Source: Paraburkholderia dilworthii | Lineage (GTDB): Bacteria > Pseudomonadota > Gammaproteobacteria > Burkholderiales > Burkholderiaceae | Length of the DNA: 64,000 nucleotides | Reading direction: 5' to 3' | NCBI RefSeq assembly: GCF_000472525.1 | Contig: NZ_AWZT01000002.1 | Coordinates: 315,627-379,626, forward strand | Notes under the pieces: model-generated | Databases searched by the model: none | Seen by the model: the letters and a program-made list of their open reading frames with translations, nothing else | Told to the model about the DNA's origin: nothing | In this document: piece by piece, positions 8,121 to 16,799 of the stretch | Numbering within the stretch: the stretch's first letter is position 1 | Layout: every line of letters starts with the position of its first letter | Program-made: the position numbers and the translations under genes

Positions 8121-9197
8121 TCACTCGCCCATAAACCTGAGCCCCAACGCCGCACGCGCGGCATCGGCCATTGCGATCATCTGCAACGACTTGCTATGCG
8201 GCATCAGCGGACTTTCAATCTGCCCCGCGCGGATCAGCTCGCAGAAATGCGTGGTTTCGTAGTTGAGACCGCCGCCTTCGAACGGCTCGTCGAGCTCGAT
8301 CACGCGGCCGTCGGCGTAGCGGATGGTCGCGCGCGACGGATTCCACCACGGCTCGTGTATCGTCACGTGCCCCTTGTTCGCCATCAAGAGCGCGTCGCCC
8401 TTGCCGTGCAGATCGAGTCCGCAGAAGAGTTGCGCGATGCCGCGCTCGTGCCGGCTGTTCAGGCTCGCGAACGTATCGACGCCAGTCGCGCCGAGCCGCC
8501 CGAGTGTTTGTACGTCGAGCGGCGCGCCGAGCCAGTCGACAGCGAGAAACATCTCGTAGATGCCGATATCGAGCAGTGCGCCGCCCGCATGCTCGAACGA
8601 CAGCGACGGGTGATCGTCGGGCACGCCCGGCACTGAACAGCCGGCCCGCACGAGCCCGACCTCGCCAATCGGATCGTCATTCAGATGCGCGCGCAACTTT
8701 CTGTAGAGCGGATAGAACGGCGGCTTCATCGCTTCCATGAAAAGGCATTGCGCGCGGCGCGCCGTGTCCTGCACTCGTTCGAGTTGCGCCCTGTTGATCG
8801 CAGCGGGCTTCTCGCACAGCACGTGCAGGCCGGCTTGCAGCGCAGCGATTGCGTAATCGGCGTGGCTGTCCTGAACGGTGGCGATATAGAGCGCCTCGAT
8901 GCCGCTTGCGAGCAGCGCGTCGAAGCTTGCGCAAAGCTGGCCGCCGAATTCATCGGCGAAAGCCTGAGCCGGCTCAGCGCGGCGCGACCACAACGCCGCG
9001 AGGCGCGCGTCGGGCACATAGGCGAGGCCTTGGGCGAACCGGCGAGCAATACGGCCCGTACCCACGATTCCCCACCGGATCGTGCCGTCCGAAGGGGTTC
9101 GTTGCGTTGGATGGGTGCTGGCGTTTGTGGCGGCGTTTGTGCCGAGGTTTATGCCGACATTTGCCGCGGCGTTTATCACAGCGTTTGTCACGATCAC
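8121..9197 (-). CDS. Gfo/Idh/MocA-family NAD(P)-dependent oxidoreductase
   Basis: A 358-residue oxidoreductase. The Rossmann nucleotide-binding motif GIVGTGRIA is near residue 43 and the family motif CEKPAAIN near residue 133. The C-terminal half forms the alpha/beta dimerisation and substrate domain (GGALLDIGIY region). Members oxidise or reduce sugars, inositols, dihydrodiols or biliverdin; the substrate here is unknown. The start is GTG at 9197; further GTG codons lie a few residues in, but none after the repeat. The first 38 residues are unusual, being a tetrapeptide-repeat tail (see the repeat at 9120-9191) rather than family sequence. Confidence 0.87.
   Translation of the reverse strand: MIVTNAVINAAANVGINLGTNAATNASTHPTQRTPSDGTIRWGIVGTGRIARRFAQGLAYVPDARLAALWSRRAEPAQAFADEFGGQLCASFDALLASGIEALYIATVQDSHADYAIAALQAGLHVLCEKPAAINRAQLERVQDTARRAQCLFMEAMKPPFYPLYRKLRAHLNDDPIGEVGLVRAGCSVPGVPDDHPSLSFEHAGGALLDIGIYEMFLAVDWLGAPLDVQTLGRLGATGVDTFASLNSRHERGIAQLFCGLDLHGKGDALLMANKGHVTIHEPWWNPSRATIRYADGRVIELDEPFEGGGLNYETTHFCELIRAGQIESPLMPHSKSLQMIAMADAARAALGLRFMGE
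9120..9191 (-). repeat. 12-bp coding tandem repeat (six units)
   Basis: Six degenerate copies of a 12-base unit with core ACAAACGCC encode residues 3-26 of the oxidoreductase as VTNA-VINA-AANV-GINL-GTNA-ATNA. The third position of each tetrapeptide is always Asn. It lies wholly upstream of the catalytic fold. Confidence 0.75.
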
Positions 9198-9371
9198 CTG
9201 GCGTCCATGCGGTTAAGAGCAAGGTGCCATTGTCGCGCATGCGGCCCGCACATGTGCCGGCTCGCGCAAACGCTCAGGCCATGTGCGCCTCCAGCGAACG
9301 GCGATTGGCGGACGAGCACGCTGCTGCGGCAACGCGCGCAGCAGCGCCTGAAATCAGGCGTTGGCTCGGCC

Positions 9372-10112
9372 CTATCCGGCGTTTCCGCCATGCGCGGGCG
9401 GGATCGGCGGCGCTGCGGCGAAGGTGCCCGCGATTTCCTCGGTGCTGGAGTCGATCATCGCCATCGACGCGAGTTCGGCTTCTTTCGGGTCGCGCCGCTC
9501 TATCGCTTCGACCACGCGCCGGTGCGAGTTCACCGCCGTCTCCCACATCCCTTCACGCTCGGTGACGATCGGATTGCCGGTCGACAGCGCGCCGCGAATG
9601 ATCGCCGCCATCTGCTTGAAAAACTGATTGCCGCTCGCGACGACGATGCGCGTATGGAACAGCTCGTCGGCTTCCTGATAGCCAGGTTCCCCAGGACGGA
9701 TCACGCGAAATGCCTCGAACGCATCGCGCACCGCGGCGATGTCGGCCGCGCTGCCGCGCGCCGCGGCTTGCGCCGACGCACGCGGCTCGATCAGGATGCG
9801 AAACTCGATCACGTCGCGCAGAAACAGCGGATCGGGCTTCGCGCGAAAACGCCAGTTCACCACGTCCTCGTCGATCATGCGCCAGTCGCTCATCGGCCGG
9901 ATGCGCGTGCCGATCTTCGGACGCACGTCGAGCATGTCGCGAGCGAGCAGCATCGACAGCGCCTCGCGCATGACGGTGCGACTCACGTCGAACTCTTTCG
10001 ACAGCACATCCTGCGGCGGCAGTATCGCGCCGTATTTCTCTTCGACGATCCCTGTGACGAGCCCGTCCATCACCTTGCTCACCAGTGATCGATCCTTGTT
10101 TGCCTGTTCCAT
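9372..10112 (-). CDS. FadR-subfamily GntR transcriptional regulator (FCD domain)
   Basis: A 246-residue DNA-binding regulator. The N-terminal winged helix (about residues 8-80) carries the GntR recognition pattern LPPQDVLSKEFDVSRTVMREAL, followed by an all-helical FCD ligand domain with FRILIEPRAS and the metal-binding His pattern (DELFHTRI, then NSHRRVVEAI). ATG 10112 is preferred to an upstream ATG at 10223 because the extra 37 residues do not match the family. The upstream region has an imperfect palindrome GTGGTGTTCATCCAC near 10190 that could be its operator. Target genes are unknown; FCD regulators usually answer to small carboxylates or sugar acids. Confidence 0.9.
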   Translation of the reverse strand: MEQANKDRSLVSKVMDGLVTGIVEEKYGAILPPQDVLSKEFDVSRTVMREALSMLLARDMLDVRPKIGTRIRPMSDWRMIDEDVVNWRFRAKPDPLFLRDVIEFRILIEPRASAQAAARGSAADIAAVRDAFEAFRVIRPGEPGYQEADELFHTRIVVASGNQFFKQMAAIIRGALSTGNPIVTEREGMWETAVNSHRRVVEAIERRDPKEAELASMAMIDSSTEEIAGTFAAAPPIPPAHGGNAG

Positions 10113-10405
10113 GACCCTCTCCCCGAAGCGGTGTTCGCCCCCGCGTAGCCTGTTGATAAACCGCCCTTTTGTGTGTTTTATCGTCGCGTGGTGTTCATCC
10201 ACGATACGTTGCTTGCTTAACAACGGTTACGCCAGTTGGGACACTTCCTGACAGGGTTATCCCTCTGAAGAATTGTTTCTTCCCTGTAACGCGATACGTC
10301 CCGATGGGCCATAAGCTTGCGTTTCAAGCATGCCTTCAGCGCGGACTTTGCATCGTGCGAAGACGCACGTAGCAGGGCAATTTGTCTGAGCGCAACAGCA
10401 CCGCA

Positions 10406-11017
10406 TCAGTCATGGTTCGCCGCAAGAGCCGGACCCGATTCAGGGCGCTCGCCATGCACGCTTGCCGGCAAGGCGCCTGCAACAGCCGTGAGACGCGAGC
10501 CGGCCATCGACGCATAGCGGCCGCCGAAGAAGAGCAGCGGCGCGTGCTCATCGAGCGAGAACACCAGCACCTCGCCGACGAACAACGTGTGGTCGCCGCA
10601 CGGATGCCGGTCCACGACGCGCGCGGCGAAGCGCGCTGCCGCATGTTCGAGCAGCACGACGTCCGCGAGTCCATCGACGGCAGCAAAGCGCGGCGCGAGC
10701 CGGCTCTGCGGCTCGCCCGCGAAGTGGCGGCTGTGCGCCTCCTGGGCCTCCGACAACACGCTCACGCCGAAGAACGCGCAGTCCATCAGGCGCTCGTGCA
10801 TGCGCGCTCGCTGTCCGACCGACACGACGATCAGCGGCGGCTTGAGCGATCCGGACATGAAGGCGTTGGCTGTCATCGCGTGCAAGCGCTCGCCGCTGCC
10901 GGTCGAGATCACCACTACGCCGGTCGCAAAGCGGCCGAGTGCACGGCGAAAGCGCCGCTCGTCGAAGTCGGCCTCGGCCGCGTGCGGGTCGTCAAGTGGA
11001 TGTGCCTGGGCGTGCAT
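10406..11017 (-). CDS. Flavin-reductase-domain protein (FMN-binding split barrel)
   Basis: A 203-residue protein with the flavin reductase-like fold: FRRALGRFATGVVVIST at the start, then MTANAFMSGSLKPPLIVVSVG and FGVSVLSEAQEAHSRHFAG, the FMN contact regions of reductase components of two-component monooxygenases. These enzymes supply reduced flavin to a partner oxygenase. ATG 11017 is chosen because it precedes the family N-terminus directly. The gene overlaps the end of the upstream methyltransferase gene by 26 bases, so translation is coupled. The acyl-CoA dehydrogenase-like protein at 13388 is a possible flavin-using partner. Confidence 0.85.
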   Translation of the reverse strand: MHAQAHPLDDPHAAEADFDERRFRRALGRFATGVVVISTGSGERLHAMTANAFMSGSLKPPLIVVSVGQRARMHERLMDCAFFGVSVLSEAQEAHSRHFAGEPQSRLAPRFAAVDGLADVVLLEHAAARFAARVVDRHPCGDHTLFVGEVLVFSLDEHAPLLFFGGRYASMAGSRLTAVAGALPASVHGERPESGPALAANHD

Positions 11018-11861
11018 GGCCGTTCTCCTGATCGAAGCGATACGCCGCGAGCGGCTTGTGCGCGATGAAGTGAAACCACCACGCGTCGCTGTCCTCCACA
11101 TCGTCGGCAATCGGGTTGCCGTCGCTACTGCCGAACACCACATCGCATTGCAAGCCGATCTGCGCGAGCTGCCGGCGCTGTTCGCCAAGCGTGGTGTAGA
11201 CGATCACGATGCCGAAGTTGTGAGCCGCCGCTGTCTTCACCGCGTAGCCGCCATAGTCGCGATTCAGCTTGACGTTGCGCACGTAGTTCAGCGTGCCGAG
11301 CTGGAAGCGGCGCAGCGAGCGCAGCGTGCGCCAGCCAAGCCTGAGCGGATTGAACGTGAATTGCGGCAGCAGTTGCCAGATGTTCTCGCGATAACCCGGG
11401 CCGCCGCGATTGTGCGATGAGAACAGCACATAGCCGCCAGGCCGCACCACGCGGCACATCTCCTCGAGGATCTTCACGCGGTCGTCGTAGTCGACACAGT
11501 CGATGCCGTTCCAGCTAAACGCTGCGAGCCCGTAATGATCGGACGGCAGTTCCGACATGTCGCGCGCATCCATATGCCGCAAGTCGCAGCCGGGATAGCG
11601 CGACTTCGCCATTTCCAGCAGCTTTGGCGTGTAGTCGACGCCGGTGTAGTCGTTCGAGATCGCGAGCATGGGCGCAATCGTGCGGCCAGTGCCGATACCG
11701 ATATCGAGCAACGGCGCCGCCGCACAGCGCGGTGCGAGCCACTCGAATGCGGCTTTTTCGCCGGCGTCGGAAAAGATCTTGTCGGCCGTCAAAACGCGCT
11801 CCGCGTCGCGCGAGTTCCACGCGACGCGATTGATACGGTCCAACTCGGATTGACTGTTCAC
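10992..11861 (-). CDS. Class I SAM-dependent methyltransferase
   Basis: A 289-residue methyltransferase. Motif I is LLDIGIGTGRTIAPM near residues 51-65, the acidic second-strand motif is GVDYTP, and the post-I region is DARDMSELPSDHYGLAAFSWNGIDCV followed by VRPGGYVLFSSHNRGG. This layout is that of small-molecule or natural-product methyltransferases, not RNA or protein-residue enzymes. It is the first gene of a leftward pair with the flavin reductase and lies near the divergently read carrier-protein operon. Substrate unknown. Confidence 0.87.
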   Translation of the reverse strand: MNSQSELDRINRVAWNSRDAERVLTADKIFSDAGEKAAFEWLAPRCAAAPLLDIGIGTGRTIAPMLAISNDYTGVDYTPKLLEMAKSRYPGCDLRHMDARDMSELPSDHYGLAAFSWNGIDCVDYDDRVKILEEMCRVVRPGGYVLFSSHNRGGPGYRENIWQLLPQFTFNPLRLGWRTLRSLRRFQLGTLNYVRNVKLNRDYGGYAVKTAAAHNFGIVIVYTTLGEQRRQLAQIGLQCDVVFGSSDGNPIADDVEDSDAWWFHFIAHKPLAAYRFDQENGHARPGTST

Positions 11862-12328
11862 GGCACTCCTCCAGCGGTATGGGAGTGCGCCGCAAAGGTG
11901 ATGAATGTCCGCTCACCAAACGGCGCCCTGGTAAGCAGACTGGAAGAGCACGTCTCCATTCGCGCGACGTGTGCGCCGCTTTTCCGCGAATGGATCACGC
12001 TTCCCCCGATACACGAAACGCGCGCGCATGCTTCGCAAGCCATTGCGCCGCAGGCGCACGCAGCCCGCGGCATTGCGCAAAGAGAGAGTCGCCGGCTTCA
12101 GCGGCTCCGCTGAAGCGCTGCTCGCCGACCTGACTGCGATAAATGACTTCGGAATGGGACATCACGTTTTCCTGCGCGCTCGCGGACAGAATCGCGTGGT
12201 CGGTGCGCTCGCAAAACGCCACTCGAACACGACGCAGACGCCGCAATCCGACGCCATGCACTCCGAAGTATTTCTCGAGTTCGTCGACGCCATCATCGAA
12301 CGCGCCGTAAAGAAGGCGACCGGCTCCA
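11862..12328. other. Unassigned stretch with weak open frames on both strands
   Basis: Open frames cross this region on both strands: a rightward one ending at 12351 with a helical-looking tail (FLEFVDAIIERAVKKATG), and a leftward one ending at 11995. Both show similar third-position GC and neither resembles a family I know. They lie between the leftward GNAT and methyltransferase genes. It may hold a small unknown gene or a decayed one; I cannot choose a strand. Confidence 0.3.
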
Positions 12329-12868
12329 TCACAACAGTTCAAACGTGTTGACAAGCGCCGCGCGATTGCGATCGCGCTCGCGGCGCCGCAGTTCAGCGAG
12401 CGGCTGCGAGCCACGCATCTGCCGCGCGAGACCGATGAACGGAACGCCCTGTTCGAGATACGGACCGCCCGTCTTACGAAACCCGAATTGCTCGTAGAAC
12501 TCGCGCAAGCCAAGCGGCGCGCTGACACGGGCAGCGCGTCCTGGCCAACGCTCGGCGATGGCTTGCAATACGCGTTCGACGAGCATTTCCGCTGTGCCGT
12601 CGCCGCGCCGCAGCGGGCTCGTCAACACCTTGTCGATGGTAATCCCCGGATCTTCCGCGTCGCCGGGCTGCACGCGAGCATACGCAAGGATCGGCATGGG
12701 CCGCGCCATGTCCTCCACGGCGAACACATGCAGCGAGCTTTCGTCGCGGCCATCTGCATCGAGGCAGACATGCGACTGTTCGACGACGAACACTGCGCTG
12801 CGCGCCCGCAAGATCAGATACAGCTCGCGTGCCGAAAGCTGCTCGAATTCCAGCGTTTTCCAGTTCAT
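12329..12868 (-). CDS. GNAT-family N-acetyltransferase (ElaA-like)
   Basis: A 179-residue acetyltransferase of the ElaA type. The family N-terminus MNWKTLEFEQLSARELYLI leads to RSAVFVVEQ, then the acetyl-CoA pyrophosphate-binding turn SPLRRGDGTAEMLVERVL (R-x-x-G-x-G/A type) and the C-terminal FYEQFGFRKTGGPYLEQGVPF segment. ATG 12868 matches the family start; an earlier ATG at 12943 would add 25 unrelated residues. It is transcribed away from the carrier-protein operon, with 274 bases between the two starts, so the interval may be a divergent promoter region. Acceptor substrate unknown. Confidence 0.87.
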   Translation of the reverse strand: MNWKTLEFEQLSARELYLILRARSAVFVVEQSHVCLDADGRDESSLHVFAVEDMARPMPILAYARVQPGDAEDPGITIDKVLTSPLRRGDGTAEMLVERVLQAIAERWPGRAARVSAPLGLREFYEQFGFRKTGGPYLEQGVPFIGLARQMRGSQPLAELRRRERDRNRAALVNTFELL

Positions 12869-13142
12869 CACGTTCCCCAGCGGATTCTTTAATGTGCAAC
12901 GCGGCCGGCATCCGATGACGTCCTCGCGGGCCGCGCTCGACATGCGGGGCGGCTCTGATGGCTACACGTTAAGGCCGCGATACGCCCGTTTCCGTGCGCC
13001 ATCGCACTGACGCCAGGCTTTGCCGATTCTTAAATACGAGGCACCGCATAGCGCATTGCGTTGCGCGCAAAAATCGATCACATGCGTTTGTCTACGTCGG
13101 CGAACGTGAAGAGACCGCTGTACAACAGAGGGGTACACCACC

Positions 13143-13391
13143 ATGAAAAACACATTGCGACGCATCCTTTCCGAATCGGCCCGCCTCGATGTAGCGCCAG
13201 AGAGCCTTGCAGACGACGCGGATCTGTATGCCGCGGGCCTGTCGTCGCTCGCGACCGTGCATCTGATGCTGGCCATCGAGGACGAATTCGGCGTCGAGAT
13301 TCCGGACCGCATGCTCACGCGCCGGCTCTTTTCGAGCATCGATTCGATGGCCGCCGCCGTCACGGAACTACAACAGGCGAAAGCAGCATGA
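13143..13391 (+). CDS. Acyl/aminoacyl carrier protein
   Basis: An 82-residue carrier protein. The phosphopantetheine attachment site is Ser35 in AAGLSSLATVHLMLAIED, a variant of the usual GxDSL in which Asp is Ser. This GLSSL form is typical of carrier proteins paired with amino acid:[carrier protein] ligases rather than of fatty-acid ACP. A purine-rich site (GAGGGG) precedes the ATG. Its stop overlaps the start of the next gene (ATGA at 13388-13391). It is expected to hold an aminoacyl thioester made by the ligase at 14644. A 4'-phosphopantetheinyl transferase must come from elsewhere. Confidence 0.92.
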   Translation: MKNTLRRILSESARLDVAPESLADDADLYAAGLSSLATVHLMLAIEDEFGVEIPDRMLTRRLFSSIDSMAAAVTELQQAKAA

Positions 13392-14644
13392 ACGCCCCGC
13401 TACTAGATCCGGCTACGCCGGCGGCATCCACCGCACCCGCGGCATTGACCGCAATCGAGCCTGAGCCCGGCTGGCGTGCGGCGGCGCAACGCTGCGCCGC
13501 GATCGCCGCGCAGTTCGCCGACAGCGTCGACACCGACGCCCGCTTTCCCGGCGAGGCGTTCGAGGCGCTCAAGCGCGAGCGCCTGCTGTCGGCGATGGTG
13601 CCTGCCGCATACGGCGGCGCAGGTCTATCGCTCGCCGACATTGGCGCAATCTGCGAAACGCTCGCGCAAGGCTGCGCGTCCACCGCGATGATCTATGCGA
13701 TGCATCAGATCCAGGTCGCGTGTATCGACGAGCATGGCAGCGACTCGCCGTGGCACCGTCGGTTGCTCGCGCAACTACCCGAGCATCAATGGCTGTTGGC
13801 GTCGGCAACGTCCGAGGAAACGATCGGCGGCAATATGCGTACGAGCGCTTGCGCGGTTGAGCTCGACGGTCAGCGCTTTCGCGTCGAAAAGCTTGCTCCG
13901 ACGATTTCGTATGGCGCGCATGCGGACGCCATTCTGGTCACCGCACGCCGCACCGCCGAGTCGGCTGCCGCGGACCAGGTGCTGATCGTCGCGTTACGCG
14001 AAAACACGCTGCTCGAAAAACGCGGCGTGTGGGATTCGATGGGTATGCGCGGCACTTGCAGCGAGGGCTTCAGGCTCGTCGCCAGCGGACTTGCCGAACA
14101 GATCCTGCCGACGCCGTTCGCCGAAATCGCCGACCAGACCATGCTACCGGTCTCGCACACGCTATGGGCGTCGGTATGGACGGGTGTGGCCGTCGATGCG
14201 GTGAATCGCGCGAAGGCGTTCTTCCGGGCCCAGGCGCGTTCGAAGCCCGGCGCTGTTCCGCCCGCCGGCATCCGCCTCGCGCAAGCCGTCGGTCTGTTGC
14301 AGATGATGCAGGCGCGTCTTTCCGTGGCGCTCGACGCGGCGCGTGCAACGCATGCGGCACGTCTGAACGAATCGCAGGCCGACGCGCCGCTTGCCGCGAT
14401 GCTCGGCTTCGCGTCCGACATGAACACGCTGAAGACCAGCATCTCCACGACCGCACTGGATATCGTGCACGAAGTCATGATGATCTGCGGCATGGCCGGG
14501 TACAAGAACGGCACGCCGTATAGCGTGGGACGCCATTTGCGCGACCTCTATTCGGCACCGCTCATGATCAATAACGATCGCATCGCGCAGAACACGGCGA
14601 GCCTGCTGCTTGCGCAGCGTCCCGCCGCACCGGGGAGAGCCTGA
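13388..14644 (+). CDS. Acyl-CoA dehydrogenase-like flavoprotein
   Basis: A 418-residue protein of the acyl-CoA dehydrogenase superfamily. An N-terminal helical domain (FEALKRERLLSAMVPAAYGGAGLSLADIG, about residues 58-86), a middle beta domain (SEETIGGNMRTSACAVE, WDSMGMRGTCSEGF) and a C-terminal four-helix FAD domain ending with the CGMAGYKNGTPYSVGRHLRD segment are all seen. In carrier-protein clusters such enzymes often oxidise carrier-bound aminoacyl groups or hydroxylate with reduced flavin. The start overlaps the carrier-protein stop and the stop overlaps the ligase start (TGATG), so expression is tightly coupled. Chemistry here is inferred. Confidence 0.86.
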   Translation: MNAPLLDPATPAASTAPAALTAIEPEPGWRAAAQRCAAIAAQFADSVDTDARFPGEAFEALKRERLLSAMVPAAYGGAGLSLADIGAICETLAQGCASTAMIYAMHQIQVACIDEHGSDSPWHRRLLAQLPEHQWLLASATSEETIGGNMRTSACAVELDGQRFRVEKLAPTISYGAHADAILVTARRTAESAAADQVLIVALRENTLLEKRGVWDSMGMRGTCSEGFRLVASGLAEQILPTPFAEIADQTMLPVSHTLWASVWTGVAVDAVNRAKAFFRAQARSKPGAVPPAGIRLAQAVGLLQMMQARLSVALDAARATHAARLNESQADAPLAAMLGFASDMNTLKTSISTTALDIVHEVMMICGMAGYKNGTPYSVGRHLRDLYSAPLMINNDRIAQNTASLLLAQRPAAPGRA

Positions 14645-15717
14645 TGAATAAGATGACCGATATCGCAGCACTGACCACCGCAGCGAATGGCGATGAACTC
14701 GTTGCGCCGAGCTTTCGTGACGAGTTGCTGGCCGCGGGCCTGCTGATCGACACAGGCGAGAACGGACTGTACGGCCGCAGCCAGCTTTTCGAGGACGTCG
14801 TGGATCGACTGAATGTCGCCATCACGCACCTCGGAGCCGATCAGGATCCCGAAGTATTGCGCTTTCCGCCGGCCATGCGCCGCACGGACTTCGAGGATAG
14901 CGAATATCTGAAGAGCTTTCCCGATCTCGCCGGCACGATCCACTCGTTCTGCGGTAACGACATGGGCCACCAGCGCCTGTTGCGAGCGCTCGACGACGCG
15001 ATGAACGAAAGCGACGACGATCGCAGCGACGCGTGGATGGCGCAGCAGAAGCCCACCCGCATCGTGCTGACGCCAGCCGCCTGCTATCCGATCTATCCGG
15101 TAATGGCGCGGCGCGGCCCGTTGCCTGTCGGCGGACGCACAGTCGACGTGCTGTCGTATTGTTTTCGCCACGAGCCCTCGCTCGATCCTGGCCGCATGCA
15201 GATGTTTCGCCAGCGCGAATATGTGCGGCTCGGCAACGCGCAAGACGTAATGGCGTTCCGCCAGATGTGGATCGAACGCGGCTCGCTGCTCGTCTCCCTG
15301 CTGCAATTGCCCGTCGAAGTGGATCTCGCCAACGATCCATTCTTTGGGCGCGGCGGCAAGATCGTCGCCGATAGTCAACGCGCGCAGGCGCTGAAGTTCG
15401 AACTGCTGATCCCGGTCGCGAATCCGGGCAGCAAGACCGCGTGCCTGTCGTTCAACTATCACATGGATCACTTCGGCGCAATCTGGAAGATCGCCTGTGA
15501 AGACGGCACGGTCGCACATACGGGCTGCGTCGGCTTCGGCATGGAGCGCATCACGCTCGCCCTCTTCCGCCATCACGGGCTCGACGTCCAGGCGTGGCCC
15601 GACGACGTGCGCGCGCTGCTGTGGGGCGATACAGAAACGCGCGTCGCGCACGGCATGGCGCGGATGCGGACGCAGGCGGCGGCTGCCGCTTTACCGGACG
15701 CCGGAGACAGCGCATGA
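14644..15717 (+). CDS. Amino acid:[carrier protein] ligase (class II aaRS homologue)
   Basis: A 357-residue stand-alone relative of the catalytic core of atypical seryl-tRNA synthetases. Such ligases activate Gly or Ala with ATP and load it on the phosphopantetheine of a small carrier protein; they lack the tRNA-binding arm, as here. Class II motif 2 is seen around YCFRHEPSLDPGRMQMFRQRE (residues 172-192) and motif 3 as GFGMERITLALFRHHG (297-312). Candidate zinc ligands are Cys147, Glu192 and Cys295, the Cys-Glu-Cys arrangement known in these enzymes. The gene sits in an overlapping chain with its probable carrier protein (13143). The loaded amino acid is not certain. Confidence 0.92.
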   Translation: MNKMTDIAALTTAANGDELVAPSFRDELLAAGLLIDTGENGLYGRSQLFEDVVDRLNVAITHLGADQDPEVLRFPPAMRRTDFEDSEYLKSFPDLAGTIHSFCGNDMGHQRLLRALDDAMNESDDDRSDAWMAQQKPTRIVLTPAACYPIYPVMARRGPLPVGGRTVDVLSYCFRHEPSLDPGRMQMFRQREYVRLGNAQDVMAFRQMWIERGSLLVSLLQLPVEVDLANDPFFGRGGKIVADSQRAQALKFELLIPVANPGSKTACLSFNYHMDHFGAIWKIACEDGTVAHTGCVGFGMERITLALFRHHGLDVQAWPDDVRALLWGDTETRVAHGMARMRTQAAAAALPDAGDSA

Positions 15718-16799
15718 ATCCATCACTGACACCACTGCCGAAGAACCCGTCGTGCACGTTCCAGTTGCCGAGGCAACGCGCATTGCCCGCTAACGGTGCC
15801 GCCGTTTCGTCGCAAGCCGCGGCACTTCGCGCAACCGAGGCGCGCCCACGTCGACATGAGCCGCACCCGTTGCACCAGGGCGAGCGCGTATGGCAGGAAA
15901 CCAATTGCTATGTGGACCTGTGGATCGAATTGCTGCACGGCTTCGGCCTCGATCCCCGCGCCGCGTTCGGCTTCACCGTCACGCAGGACTTCGAGGGCGA
16001 TCAGTTCACGTTCTTCAAGTTCCCTCTCGAAGACCTGGAGCGGCTCTACGGCACGCAGGTCCAGGAACTCGCGATTTACGACTCGCTGGAAGCACGCGTG
16101 CTCGCGCAGACCTTGCGCGGCCACACCGTGCTCGTGGAAGTGGACGGCTTCTATTTGCCGAACACGCGCGCCACGTCGTATCGCCGCGAGCATCCGAAGA
16201 CTACGGTAGGCATCGACTTCATCGATCCCGACGCGCGCCGCCTCGGCTATTTCCACAACACCGGCTATCACATGCTGGACGGCGAGGACTACGACGGCGT
16301 GTTCCGCAAGTCGCCGCAGTTCTCGCAGCAGCCCGATCTGCTGTTCCCCTACGTCGAATTCGCGAAGCAGGCGCGGCCTGCGCTGGAAGGCACGGCACTC
16401 GCCGAAGCGTCGGCGGAATCGTTGTGCGCACATCTAGGCCGCCGGCCTTTGAGGAATCCGGTCTCCGAATGGCGCGCCGCATTTCCCATGCATCTGGATA
16501 TGCTGCTCGAGCGCGGCGAGGCGTTCTTCCATCCGTACTCGTTCAATCTGATGCGTCAGCTCGGCGCAAACTTCGAGTTTCTCTCGAAGTATCTGCTGTG
16601 GCTTTGCGCGCAAGGCTTCGACATTCCCGCGACGATTCCCGCCGCCGCACAGCGCATCGCGTCCGAGTCGATGGTGATGCAGTTCCGGCTCGTGCGCGCG
16701 ATCGCACGCGGACGTCGCGATACGTGCGACGACTGCTTCGACGTGCTCGAAAGCGCTTATGAACAGACACTGCCGCCGCTCGCCGCGCTCGTGTTGTGA
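15714..16799 (+). CDS. DUF1839-family protein
   Basis: A 361-residue protein of unknown biochemical function, recognised as DUF1839, a family known mainly as a neighbour of amino acid:[carrier protein] ligases. The conserved part starts at about residue 60 with ERVWQETNCYVDLWIELLHGFGLDPRAA and runs through DFEGDQFTFFKFP, VDGFYLPNT and GYFHNTGYHMLDGEDYDGVF. Conserved Cys, Asn and His residues suggest catalysis; a transfer role on the carrier-bound amino acid is speculation. The first 55 residues are low complexity. Start and stop overlap the flanking genes (ATGA and GTGA). Confidence 0.88.
   Translation: MNPSLTPLPKNPSCTFQLPRQRALPANGAAVSSQAAALRATEARPRRHEPHPLHQGERVWQETNCYVDLWIELLHGFGLDPRAAFGFTVTQDFEGDQFTFFKFPLEDLERLYGTQVQELAIYDSLEARVLAQTLRGHTVLVEVDGFYLPNTRATSYRREHPKTTVGIDFIDPDARRLGYFHNTGYHMLDGEDYDGVFRKSPQFSQQPDLLFPYVEFAKQARPALEGTALAEASAESLCAHLGRRPLRNPVSEWRAAFPMHLDMLLERGEAFFHPYSFNLMRQLGANFEFLSKYLLWLCAQGFDIPATIPAAAQRIASESMVMQFRLVRAIARGRRDTCDDCFDVLESAYEQTLPPLAALVL

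Noticed and set aside
9120..9191. Short regular repeats considered as a CRISPR array
   Set aside because: The units are 12 bases, directly adjoining and in frame inside a gene; there are no spacers and no cas genes anywhere in the window.
8685..10088. 467-residue rightward frame
   Set aside because: It covers parts of the MocA-type and FadR-type genes on the other strand and has no family features.
12962..13363. 133-residue leftward frame
   Set aside because: It is opposite the carrier-protein gene, whose phosphopantetheine site and coupling to the next gene settle the strand.
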